64,000 nt of DNA, from assembly GCA_016208415.1 (NCBI GenBank), contig JACQYB010000037.1, positions 83,798 to 147,797 of the forward strand, written 5' to 3'. A model generated the notes under the pieces. The model did not search any database. It had not been told where the DNA came from and saw only the letters and a program-made list of their open reading frames with translations. Source of the DNA: Betaproteobacteria bacterium (GTDB lineage Bacteria; Pseudomonadota; Gammaproteobacteria; Burkholderiales; Rhodocyclaceae). How positions within the stretch are numbered: the stretch's first letter is position 1; every line of letters starts with the position of its first letter. Position numbers and translations under genes: made by a program. Positions 18,206 through 25,937 of the stretch are shown here, in pieces.

Positions 18206-19819
18206 ATGAACCGCCAACTAGCCCGATGGGCATTCTGCGCAATTCTGGTGGCCGGCTTACCCGGCGTGGGGGTGTTGGGCAGCGCCGCGCTGGCGGACGA
18301 AGCGCCCCCCGTCAAACTCAACAGCACGGCAGACCACTCGAAGTTCAAGGAGCTTCAGAAGAAGCTCGAGTCCGGTCCCGACGTCACCCGTGCCTGCTTG
18401 AGCTGCCACACCGAGGCGGCGAAGCAGGTCCACCGCACCAAGCACTGGAAGTGGGAGTTCCTCAATCCGCAGAACAACCAGAAGCTGGGCAAGCAGCACG
18501 TGCTCAACAACTTCTGCATCTCCATTTCCCAGAACTATCCCTTCTGCACCGGCTGCCACGTGGGGTACGGATGGAAGGACAAGAACTTCGACTTCACCGT
18601 CGAGGAGAACGTGGACTGCCTGGCCTGCCACGACACCACGGGCAACTACAAGAAGCCGGCAGGGCTGGCCGGCCACCCGGCCTACAAGCCCATCGAATCG
18701 CCTCCCGGATCGGGCAAGATCCTACAGCCGCCCGACCTGACGAAGATCGCCCAGAAGGTCGGCAAGACCACGCGCGACACCTGTGGCTCCTGCCACTTCT
18801 ACGGCGGCGGAGGCGACGGCGTCAAGCACGGCGACCTGGACAGTTCCATGGCGGCGCCCGACAAGGAGCTCGACGTCCACATGGACGCCACCGGCCTGGA
18901 CTTCACCTGCGGCACCTGCCATTCAACCTCGTCCCACGACGTGCCCGGGAGCCGCTACAAGCCCACGGCGATCGACAAGCATGACGCCCATATCCGCGGC
19001 AAGGTCGGCCAGGGCAACCCGGCCACCTGCCAGGCCTGCCACGGCAACACGCCACACAAGGAGCACCCGCGCCTCAACGCTCACGCCGAGAAGATCGCCT
19101 GCCAGACCTGCCATGTGCCCACCTTTGCCCGTGGCGGTGTGGCGACCAAGATGTCCTGGGACTGGTCCACGGCGGGCCGGAAGGGCCCCGACGGCAAGCA
19201 CATGACGAAGAAGGACGCGAAGGGCCACGTCATCTACGATACCCGCAAGGGTGACTTCGTCCTGGGCGAAAACGTGAAACCCGAATACCGCTGGTTCAAC
19301 GGGGACATCACCTACACGCTGCTGGGCGACAAGGTCGAGAAATCGGATATCGCCACCCCCATCAACCGCATCGCCGGCTCGCCCGCGGACGGCCGCTCGA
19401 TGATCTGGCCGATGAAGATCATGCGTGGCGTGCAGCCCTTCGACCCGGTGAACAAGACGCTGGTCATGCCGCATACGGCCGGCAACGACGACATTGGTTA
19501 CTGGAAGAATCTCGAATGGGAGAAGGCCATTGCCGATGGGATGAAGAATATGGACGCACCCTTCTCCGGCAAGGTGGATTTCATCAAGACCGAGATGTAC
19601 TGGCCGATCACCCACATGGTGGCGCCCAAGGAGAATGCCGTCGCCTGCGCCGAATGCCATACGGCGGACAGCCGGCTCAAGGGGATCAGCGGCATCTACA
19701 TGCCCTCGCACAGCAACAAGGGGTGGCTCGATCTGCTGGGCTGGCTGGCTGCCGCGGCGACTCTGGCGGGAGTGCTGGTCCACGGCGCCATCCGCATCGT
19801 CATGAGCCGGAGGAAATGA
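18206..19819 (+). CDS. Octaheme c-type cytochrome, tetrathionate reductase (OTR) family
   Basis: 537-aa periplasmic multiheme protein. Signal peptide about 1-30. Eight CXXCH sites, with heme histidines at 68, 118, 142, 197, 239, 279, 303 and 485; the long gap before the last is typical of this family. OTR proteins reduce tetrathionate in vitro and also nitrite and hydroxylamine, so the physiological substrate is open. A C-terminal hydrophobic helix (about 507-532) followed by SRRK anchors it in the membrane, unlike the soluble Shewanella enzyme. GGGAGG precedes the ATG. Heads a tight unit with a cytochrome b (4-base gap) and a cytochrome c. Confidence 0.9.
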   Translation: MNRQLARWAFCAILVAGLPGVGVLGSAALADEAPPVKLNSTADHSKFKELQKKLESGPDVTRACLSCHTEAAKQVHRTKHWKWEFLNPQNNQKLGKQHVLNNFCISISQNYPFCTGCHVGYGWKDKNFDFTVEENVDCLACHDTTGNYKKPAGLAGHPAYKPIESPPGSGKILQPPDLTKIAQKVGKTTRDTCGSCHFYGGGGDGVKHGDLDSSMAAPDKELDVHMDATGLDFTCGTCHSTSSHDVPGSRYKPTAIDKHDAHIRGKVGQGNPATCQACHGNTPHKEHPRLNAHAEKIACQTCHVPTFARGGVATKMSWDWSTAGRKGPDGKHMTKKDAKGHVIYDTRKGDFVLGENVKPEYRWFNGDITYTLLGDKVEKSDIATPINRIAGSPADGRSMIWPMKIMRGVQPFDPVNKTLVMPHTAGNDDIGYWKNLEWEKAIADGMKNMDAPFSGKVDFIKTEMYWPITHMVAPKENAVACAECHTADSRLKGISGIYMPSHSNKGWLDLLGWLAAAATLAGVLVHGAIRIVMSRRK

Positions 19820-19823
19820 CATC

Positions 19824-20426
19824 ATGAGCGCGAACCGCATCTACGTCTTCCAGCGCTTCGAACGCTTCTGGCACTGGTCCCAGGCGGCACTCATCATCAC
19901 CATGCTGATCACCGGCTTCGAGGTGCATGGCACCTACAAGCTGTTCGGCTTCGAGAAGGCGGTGAACATCCATACCATCGCAGCCTGGACGCTCATCGGC
20001 CTGTGGGTGTTCGCCATCTTCTGGCATCTCACCACCGGGGAATGGAAGCAGTACGTCCCGACCCTGAAGAAGGTGGATGCGATGATCAAGTACTACGCGC
20101 TCGGTATATTCACCAACGCCGCGCACCCCTTCCGCGCGACCCGTCTGTCCAAGCACAACCCGCTGCAGCGGCTCGCCTACCTGTTCGTGATGTTGTGCAT
20201 AGGCCCGCTGATCTGGTTTACCGGCTGGTTCTATCTCTTTTACGACGCGTGGAACGCCTGGGGTGTAGACAAGTACCTGAGCCTGGAATGGGTGGCCTTC
20301 TTCCACACCGTGGCGGCGTTCCTGATGCTGACCTTCCTCATCGCCCACCTCTATCTCACCACCGCCGGCCACACGCCGACATCGCACATCAAGGCGATGA
20401 TCACGGGGTGGGAAGAAGTGGAATAG
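19824..20426 (+). CDS. Cytochrome b561-type membrane subunit
   Basis: 200-aa four-helix membrane protein of the cytochrome b561/NapC-partner type. Histidines suitable for heme b ligation are in FWHWSQ (helix 1), IHTIAAW (helix 2), FFHTVAAF (helix 3) and IAHLYLTTAGHTP (helix 4). It starts 4 bases after the octaheme cytochrome and presumably passes electrons between the quinone pool and the periplasmic hemes (inference). Confidence 0.9.
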   Translation: MSANRIYVFQRFERFWHWSQAALIITMLITGFEVHGTYKLFGFEKAVNIHTIAAWTLIGLWVFAIFWHLTTGEWKQYVPTLKKVDAMIKYYALGIFTNAAHPFRATRLSKHNPLQRLAYLFVMLCIGPLIWFTGWFYLFYDAWNAWGVDKYLSLEWVAFFHTVAAFLMLTFLIAHLYLTTAGHTPTSHIKAMITGWEEVE

Positions 20427-20457
20427 CCAAAGCCTTTATCTCACAAGGGAGCTACTC

Positions 20458-20850
20458 ATGACATTCGCCAGGACACTGACCGCCGCCGCGGCGCTTGCCC
20501 TGCTCGGCGTTTCCTTCTCCGCCCAAGCCTATGACGGCGACTGGAAGCGCGGCCGCGTGTATTACCGCAGTGTGTGCACCTCCTGCCACACCAGTCAGTC
20601 GGGGCATGCCTTTGCGCCCAACGAAAAGACGAAGGCGGAATGGGCCGCCTACCTCCAGGCCGACAAGCACGCCAAGGGCAAGGACACGGTAAAGCAGTAC
20701 ATCAGCAAGCAGTACCGCGCCAGCATCAAGGCGCAGAACAAGGCCGCCGAGAAGTTCGCCGACACACCCGACCAGGAATTGTTCGAGGACATCAAGGCCT
20801 TCGTGACCAAGGGCGCCAAGGACGGCGACAGCCCGGCAGGCTGCAGCTAG
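20458..20850 (+). CDS. Small monoheme c-type cytochrome
   Basis: 130-aa exported protein with a signal peptide (about 1-24, cleavage AQA-YD) and one heme site CTSCH near residue 40. The rest is lysine-rich helix. It resembles small monoheme cytochromes found beside cytochrome b subunits. A GGGAG ribosome site precedes the ATG. Third gene of the cytochrome unit and a plausible electron shuttle for the octaheme protein. Confidence 0.88.
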   Translation: MTFARTLTAAAALALLGVSFSAQAYDGDWKRGRVYYRSVCTSCHTSQSGHAFAPNEKTKAEWAAYLQADKHAKGKDTVKQYISKQYRASIKAQNKAAEKFADTPDQELFEDIKAFVTKGAKDGDSPAGCS

Positions 20851-20945
20851 CGCCCCGTCGCCCCGCTCCGGTGGCGCGTGCGTGTACCCTGCGCCGCCGT
20901 GACGGGGTCTCGCAGCGCTCCGAAGGAGGTCTTGAACAAGCCTGA

Positions 20946-20975
20946 GGGCGTGATGCCGCAAGCGGCATCGCGCCC
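20946..20975. repeat. Long GC-rich hairpin between cytochrome c and YeeE/YedE genes
   Basis: Inverted repeat with 14-base arms (20946-20959 and 20962-20975), 13 of 14 paired, with a 2-base centre. No T-run follows, so it is not a standard terminator. It could attenuate or protect mRNA between the cytochrome genes and the transporter gene. Confidence 0.5.
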
Positions 20976-21011
20976 GCGGAAAACAACTACACGGAATCAC
21001 TGGGGGATGAG

Positions 21012-22256
21012 ATGAGCACTGAAGGCGGCGGGGGTTGGTCCGCAGGCTTTGGCGAGGACTACCGGAGGCTGTTCGTCGAGGAATGGTCGCCCTACGTAGG
21101 CGCCATCATGTTGGTGCTGGTGATCATCGGGCTGATGGTCAACGGGCTGATCTGGGGCGTGTTCGGCGGCGTCAAGCTATGGGGTGACTGGTTCAACAAC
21201 CTCATTGGCCTGGGACCGGCGATCGGCGTGCCGCAGAATCTGGAAGGACCGCTGCTGCATCGCATGTCGCTGATGAACATCACCCTGGTGGTGGGGGCGT
21301 TCTGCGCTGCACTGCTGTCCGGCCAGTTCCTCGTCAATCGGCCACCGAAGCTGGAGTTCGTCTGGGCGGCCCTGGGCGGTTGCCTCATGGGCATCGGTGC
21401 CGCACTGGCCGGGGGCTGTACCACCGGGGGTTTCTTCAACCCGGTACTGCATTCCTCGCCGGCGGGCTGGGTCATGGGTGCGGGGCTGCTGGCGGGTGCC
21501 GCGATCGGCCTCAAGCTGCTGCTGTGGACCCTGGAGAACATCGAGTGGGGCATGGCGGCGCCGCCAACCCTGCACATGCCCGAGGGCGTGAAGCGCTTCT
21601 ATCCGCTTGCCGGACTGGCGGTGGTGGTTGCCGTGCTGCTGTGGGCATCGCGCTGGTACGGCTCCGAGGACGAGCGCCTGGCCGCAAGGGCGGTCATCGT
21701 GCTGGCGGGCTTTTCCATCGGCTTCATCATGCACCGCTCGCGCCTGTGCTTTGCCCGCGCCTTCCGCGAACCCTTCATGACCGCCGAGGGCGACATGACC
21801 AAGGCGGTGATCCTGGCGCTGGCCATCGGCATTCCCCTCGCGGCGCTGCTGTTCCAGAAGAAGATCATCGATCCCTACGTCGCCATCCCGGCCACGTTCT
21901 GGATCGGATCGCTCCTGGGCGGGGTGATCTTCGGCATCGGCATGGTGTTCGCGGGCGGTTGCGCCTCGGGATCGCTGTGGCGCATGGGCGAAGGCCACCT
22001 CAAGCTGTGGGTTGCGGCCTTCTTCTTCTCGTGGATGGGTTCCGTTGCCAGCGCCCAGTTGAGAAAATTCGGACTCACCACGGTGGACGAGACCAACGTG
22101 GAACTCTACGAAGTCACCAAGGTCGGCTACCAGGCCTATTTCCCGGAGATGCTGCCGGGCTGGGGCTGGGCTCTGCTGATCGGTGGCGGTGCGCTCCTGC
22201 TTTGGTACGCCCTGGTGCGCTACAACGAATCGACGGAAAAGTTCACACTGCTCTGA
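21012..22256 (+). CDS. YeeE/YedE-family sulfur-compound transporter
   Basis: 414-aa membrane protein of the YeeE/YedE family; characterised members take up thiosulfate. The two family repeats each end in a cysteine-containing motif, AGGCTTGGFFNP (Cys136) and AGGCASGSLWRMGEG (Cys317). Cys124 and Cys246 (HRSRLCFARA) are further candidate relay cysteines. About ten helices. Compared with the minimal family it has an extra N-terminal helix and longer loops. It sits between the cytochrome unit and a rhodanese, so a reduced sulfur substrate is likely. Confidence 0.88.
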   Translation: MSTEGGGGWSAGFGEDYRRLFVEEWSPYVGAIMLVLVIIGLMVNGLIWGVFGGVKLWGDWFNNLIGLGPAIGVPQNLEGPLLHRMSLMNITLVVGAFCAALLSGQFLVNRPPKLEFVWAALGGCLMGIGAALAGGCTTGGFFNPVLHSSPAGWVMGAGLLAGAAIGLKLLLWTLENIEWGMAAPPTLHMPEGVKRFYPLAGLAVVVAVLLWASRWYGSEDERLAARAVIVLAGFSIGFIMHRSRLCFARAFREPFMTAEGDMTKAVILALAIGIPLAALLFQKKIIDPYVAIPATFWIGSLLGGVIFGIGMVFAGGCASGSLWRMGEGHLKLWVAAFFFSWMGSVASAQLRKFGLTTVDETNVELYEVTKVGYQAYFPEMLPGWGWALLIGGGALLLWYALVRYNESTEKFTLL

Positions 22257-22385
22257 ACCATCCGCCCACCTGATGCGCGGGCCGGCGCGGCGCGCGTGAG
22301 TGGCGCCGGGGGTCACGACCGAGCCCGACGCCGTTGCGGGGGACAGTGTTGACACCAAACGGTGGAACGACGAAAGGAGATCATC

Positions 22386-23537
22386 ATGAAGTCCGCACGT
22401 GCCCTGTTGTTGACGAGCCTGCTGGCCGTTCTCGCCGCACCTCTCACCTGTCCTGTCACGGCCGCAGCCGCCGACGCCGTGGTCGTTCAGCCCAAGGAAG
22501 GCTGGTACCCGAAGCTGGTGGACACCGACTTCGTCCGCAGTCAGGTGGACATCCCGCCGAAGAAGGACGTGGTGGTCATCGATTCGCGGCCCGCCGCCCG
22601 CCGCTACGATGTCGGCCACATTCCGGGTGCCATCAACATCCCGGACACCGCGTTCGACAAGATGACGGACCGGCTGCCGGCGGACAAGGGTACGCTGCTG
22701 GTCTTCTACTGCGGCGGCTTCGACTGCATGCTCAGCCATAACTCGGCCTTCAAGGCGGAGAAGCTCGGCTACACCAATATCCGGGTGTATGCCGCCGGCG
22801 AACCGGACTGGATCGCCAAGGGCCTGGCTCTGTCCGTGTCGGCTGCCCACATCAGGAAGCTCATCGACGAGAAGGCGAGTTACATGCTCATCGATGCACG
22901 CCCGCGGCGCACCGCGGAAAAGGGAATGATCCCCACCTCCGTCAACATCTCCGATACCGAGTTCGACAAGAATGTGGACAAATTGCCTGCCGACAAGGCC
23001 ACGCCCCTGATCTATTACTGCGGCGGCCTGGAGTGCGTGCTCAGCGACAAGTCCGCCGAAAAGGCGCGCAAGCTCGGCTACAAGGACGTCAAGACGTATC
23101 CCGAGGGCTACCCCGAGTGGACAAAGCTCTACGGTGCCGCGCCCCTTGCGGCGGCCCCCGCATCCCAGCCCGATACGGGCAGGGCATCGACGGTTGCACT
23201 GGCGCCCGGCAAGGAAAAGGGTTCCGTGACGGTCGCTTCCTTTCAGCAACTGTGGAAGGAGAACCCGGCGGCCATACTGCTCATCGACGTGCGTGACGCG
23301 AAGGAATTCGCCAGTGGCACCATCCAGGGCGCGATCAACGTCCCCATCAACGAACTGGAGAAGAAGATGGACAGCCTGCCCAAGGATAGGCCCATCGTCT
23401 TCCTCTGCGGCACGGGAGCACGCGCCGGCGAGGCCCATGACATGGCCAAGCTCTACCGCTCGGAACTCAGGACCTTCTTCCTCAACGCCGATATCAAGTG
23501 GGCGAAGGACGGCACCTACACCATGGTGGAAAAATAA
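22386..23537 (+). CDS. Exported protein with three rhodanese domains
   Basis: 383-aa periplasmic protein: signal peptide about 1-28, then rhodanese-like domains at about 45-145, 150-250 and 280-375. Active-site cysteines are Cys109 (CGGFDC), Cys212 (CGGLEC) and Cys341 (CGTGAR). Each of the first two loops holds a second cysteine five residues on, which could form a disulfide or trisulfide. It would transfer sulfane sulfur in the periplasm and probably works with the neighbouring YeeE/YedE transporter. A GGAG ribosome site precedes the ATG and a terminator follows. Confidence 0.9.
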   Translation: MKSARALLLTSLLAVLAAPLTCPVTAAAADAVVVQPKEGWYPKLVDTDFVRSQVDIPPKKDVVVIDSRPAARRYDVGHIPGAINIPDTAFDKMTDRLPADKGTLLVFYCGGFDCMLSHNSAFKAEKLGYTNIRVYAAGEPDWIAKGLALSVSAAHIRKLIDEKASYMLIDARPRRTAEKGMIPTSVNISDTEFDKNVDKLPADKATPLIYYCGGLECVLSDKSAEKARKLGYKDVKTYPEGYPEWTKLYGAAPLAAAPASQPDTGRASTVALAPGKEKGSVTVASFQQLWKENPAAILLIDVRDAKEFASGTIQGAINVPINELEKKMDSLPKDRPIVFLCGTGARAGEAHDMAKLYRSELRTFFLNADIKWAKDGTYTMVEK

Positions 23538-23563
23538 CAACAGGAAGTCGGGCAACGCCCGTC

Positions 23564-23587
23564 GGGCCGCCGCTGGCGGCCCTTTTT
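23564..23587 (+). terminator. Rho-independent terminator after rhodanese gene
   Basis: Perfect 8-bp stem (23564-23571 with 23575-23582), 3-base loop, then five T. It ends the cytochrome/transporter/rhodanese block. Confidence 0.88.
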
Positions 23588-24013
23588 GTTGCGTCTTCGG
23601 CGTGGCGCAATCCGGGCCGATGGTTGCGCCACGCGCGCGCGACCGGCCGCCCATCGGCGCCGTGACGCTCAATCCGGAACGCGACCCGGTGGTCGCCATG
23701 ACGTCGCCCGCCACGGATCGACAGCCTCGGGCTGCATGCACGAGGCGATACGTATCTTGACACGCACCGCTTTGCGCGCGCCGGGGCGCTCTTGCCGAGC
23801 ACCTTCCTGGCGGGGCTGAAGCATCCGCCGATGGCCCCCCACCGATTTCCGTTCTTGCCTCGCAGACGCCACTGCCCCATACTCCCGCCGTCGAATCCGC
23901 TTTTGTGCCAGTCCCGCGCATCCCTTCGGGATGCGGTCGCAGGTCTTCTCCCAATCGCCATTTGATGCCGTGCCCAATCCGTGGCGCGGCCACGCCAGCT
24001 CAGGAGGACGCAC
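23588..24013. other. Intergenic region before cold-shock gene
   Basis: 425 bases without a convincing gene. A hairpin at 23917-23935 (8-bp stem, UUC loop) lies about 80 bases before the cold-shock gene and could be part of a structured leader, as is usual for cold-shock mRNAs. Otherwise I see nothing. Confidence 0.4.
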
Positions 24014-24220
24014 ATGCCCACTGGCACCGTCAAGTTTTTCAATCCGACCAAAGGCTTTGGTTTCATTCAGCCACAAGACAGCACGAAGGACGTGTTCGTG
24101 CACATTTCGGCCGTCGAGCGTTCCGGGCTTCCAGGACTGTCCGAAAACCAGCAGGTGTCGTTCGATGTGGAAGCGGGCCGCGATGGCCGCCTCTCCGCAG
24201 TCAACCTGAAGGTGCTCTGA
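24014..24220 (+). CDS. Cold-shock domain protein (CspA family)
   Basis: 68-aa single cold-shock domain, an RNA/ssDNA-binding beta barrel. RNP1 is KGFGFIQ and RNP2 is VFVHIS, both intact. AGGAGG eight bases before the ATG gives a clear start. It lies 127 bases upstream of an IF-1 paralogue, fitting a translation-related cold-adaptation role. Confidence 0.95.
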   Translation: MPTGTVKFFNPTKGFGFIQPQDSTKDVFVHISAVERSGLPGLSENQQVSFDVEAGRDGRLSAVNLKVL

Positions 24221-24347
24221 TCTCCCCCGGGCAGGTCGTCCCACAGGGGCGCCCTCCCCCTCCGCCGCGTACGGCAGTTCCCGCCACGGCCCTCATTGAT
24301 GCCGGGTGCGCGGGCGTACCGCGCCCCCTGGCCGCGAGGTATCCCGC

Positions 24348-24620
24348 ATGGCAAAGGAAGACCTGGTCGAGATGGAAGGCGTCGTCAGTGAGGTGCTACC
24401 CCAGACGCTGTTCCGCGTATTGCTGGCCAACGGAGTCGAGGTCACGGCCTACGCGTCCGGCAAGATGCGCAAGCACCGCATCCGCATTCTGGCCGGGGAC
24501 CGCGTGACGCTGGAAATGTCGCCCTACGACCTGACCAAGGGCCGCATCAACTTCCGTCACAAGGATGTCGTTTCGGCCCCCCGCCCTGCCGCGGCCCCAC
24601 GCCCGACGCACAAGCGCTGA
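24348..24620 (+). CDS. infA: Translation initiation factor IF-1 paralogue
   Basis: 90-aa OB-fold protein. The first 72 residues match IF-1: [37 protein letters not shown] and [12 protein letters not shown]-terminal tail of about 18 residues, rich in Pro, Ala and Arg, is absent from the canonical 72-aa form. The location beside a cold-shock gene and the tail suggest a second, specialised copy; the housekeeping infA is probably elsewhere (inference). Confidence 0.9.
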   Translation: MAKEDLVEMEGVVSEVLPQTLFRVLLANGVEVTAYASGKMRKHRIRILAGDRVTLEMSPYDLTKGRINFRHKDVVSAPRPAAAPRPTHKR

Positions 24621-24649
24621 GCAAGCACGCCACGCCCCAGGGCGATCCG

Positions 24650-25540
24650 TCAGTTTCCCTGGCCTGCGGGCATCTCCTGCTCCAGCAGGCATCGGATCAG
24701 GCCGGCATCGCTCGCCGTCAGCACCAGCCCCATGTCCTGCGGCCGATAGTGGCGCCTGAAGGCGGCGATGGCCGCCTGTGGGTCGGATATGTCATACCCC
24801 AGCGCGCGCAGGCCGAGCAGCGGATCCATGGCGTTCGCCGTGTCCGGCCAGGGCGGATCGCACCACAGGCCAAAACCGCGGTGCGCCAGTGTCCGCCACG
24901 GAAACAGCCGCCCGGGATCGGTCTTGCGTCGCGGCGCCACGTCGCCGTGCCCGAGCACGTTCGCGGCCGGGATGCCCAAACGCTGGCGAACATCTTCGAG
25001 TAGCGCCACCAAGGCGTCGACCTGGGCTTGCGGATAGGGCTCGTCACCCGTGTTATCCAGTTCGATGCCGAGGGAGGCGGAATTCAGATCGGTGCTGCCA
25101 CCCCAGAAGGACTGGCCGGCGTGCCAGGCTCGGGCACGCTCGTCCACCAACTGCCAGATCGTGCCGTCGCGACCAATCAGGTAGTGCGCGCTTACCTTGC
25201 GGGTCTGATCCGTCAGCGTGCGCAGCGCCTGCTCCGTGGTGTCGTTGCTGGTGTGGTGGACAATGACGAAGTTCGGGCGACGGGCATCGAAGTTCGGCGA
25301 GGGCTCCCAGCGCGTCGGAACACCGGCGCGCTGGGGCAGCGGCGCGCAGGCGCCGAGTGCCAGCAGCATGCCCAGCGCCAGCAGCCGCGCGCATCCCCGA
25401 CCCGATGCCACGGCGCGCAGCGCGAGCTCGCCGCCGCAGCCCTCGCCGCAGCCCACCGCAGCGGCGCGGAGGTCTTCTTCGCCCTCCTCGACAATGCGTT
25501 CCAGATCCCGCAACCCGTTAGAACCGTCCATGATTTTCAA
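24650..25540 (-). CDS. N-acetylmuramoyl-L-alanine amidase (AmpD/AmiD-like) lipoprotein
   Basis: Amidase_2 zinc enzyme cleaving the muramyl-peptide bond. Zinc ligands are visible in VHHTSN, GHGDVAPRRKTDP (His and Asp). There is a peptidoglycan-binding-like C-terminal helix set. A hydrophobic stretch ending in lipobox LGAC, about residue 64 of the long frame, indicates an AmiD-like lipoprotein. The first 43 residues of the long frame are then unlikely to be real, and a GTG at 25411 just before the signal sequence is the better start, though it lacks an obvious Shine-Dalgarno. Convergent with infA. Confidence 0.82.
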   Translation of the reverse strand: MKIMDGSNGLRDLERIVEEGEEDLRAAAVGCGEGCGGELALRAVASGRGCARLLALGMLLALGACAPLPQRAGVPTRWEPSPNFDARRPNFVIVHHTSNDTTEQALRTLTDQTRKVSAHYLIGRDGTIWQLVDERARAWHAGQSFWGGSTDLNSASLGIELDNTGDEPYPQAQVDALVALLEDVRQRLGIPAANVLGHGDVAPRRKTDPGRLFPWRTLAHRGFGLWCDPPWPDTANAMDPLLGLRALGYDISDPQAAIAAFRRHYRPQDMGLVLTASDAGLIRCLLEQEMPAGQGN

Positions 25541-25542
25541 TC

Positions 25543-25711
25543 ATCCTGGAAACCTCTTTTGACGTAGAGAACGCGGAGAAAAACGACGAGAACACAGAGC
25601 ATTGCGAGGCGATGCCCATTCACCCAATGGGTGAATGTCCAGTTTGTCTCCGCGGCCTCCGTTTCTCTGCGTTCTCCGCGTTGAAAGAGGTTCAACCGAG
25701 GTTTCCAGGAT
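25543..25711. repeat. MITE-like inverted-repeat element, copy A
   Basis: 169-bp element bounded by a perfect 14-bp terminal inverted repeat (25543-25556 and 25698-25711). An inner imperfect inverted arm of about 26 bases has 20 matches. A near-perfect 21-base palindrome sits in the middle (25617-25637). A second copy of similar size is at 51776-51945 in the same orientation. It carries no coding sequence. It lies between the divergent amidase and adenylate cyclase genes. The rest of this gap (25712-25937) holds nothing I recognise. Confidence 0.8.
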
Positions 25712-25937
25712 CATAGGGCTTGTCGGCGTCCACGGGGATGCCGGATCCTGGAGGCGCGGCCCGTAGGGCCGCCGACGGGCACCGCCGTCCGGCCGATCTG
25801 GTGATCGTCGGCGTGGGCCTCGCCCCGTCCCGCCGGAAAAGGGATGGCGCCCCATGGCTGCTTGACCGGCGTTCGACGCGCTGCGACACTCCCCCGGTCA
25901 TTCTGCGAGTGCCGCGGCGGGCCCGCCACGGCCGGGA

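Noticed and set aside
21177..23993. A 938-codon open frame on the minus strand across the YeeE/YedE and rhodanese genes
   Set aside because: It is a shadow of two well-supported genes on the plus strand and has low-complexity composition.
23588..24013. Small frames in the gap before the cold-shock gene
   Set aside because: They lack ribosome sites, have biased Arg/Ala composition and show no family resemblance.
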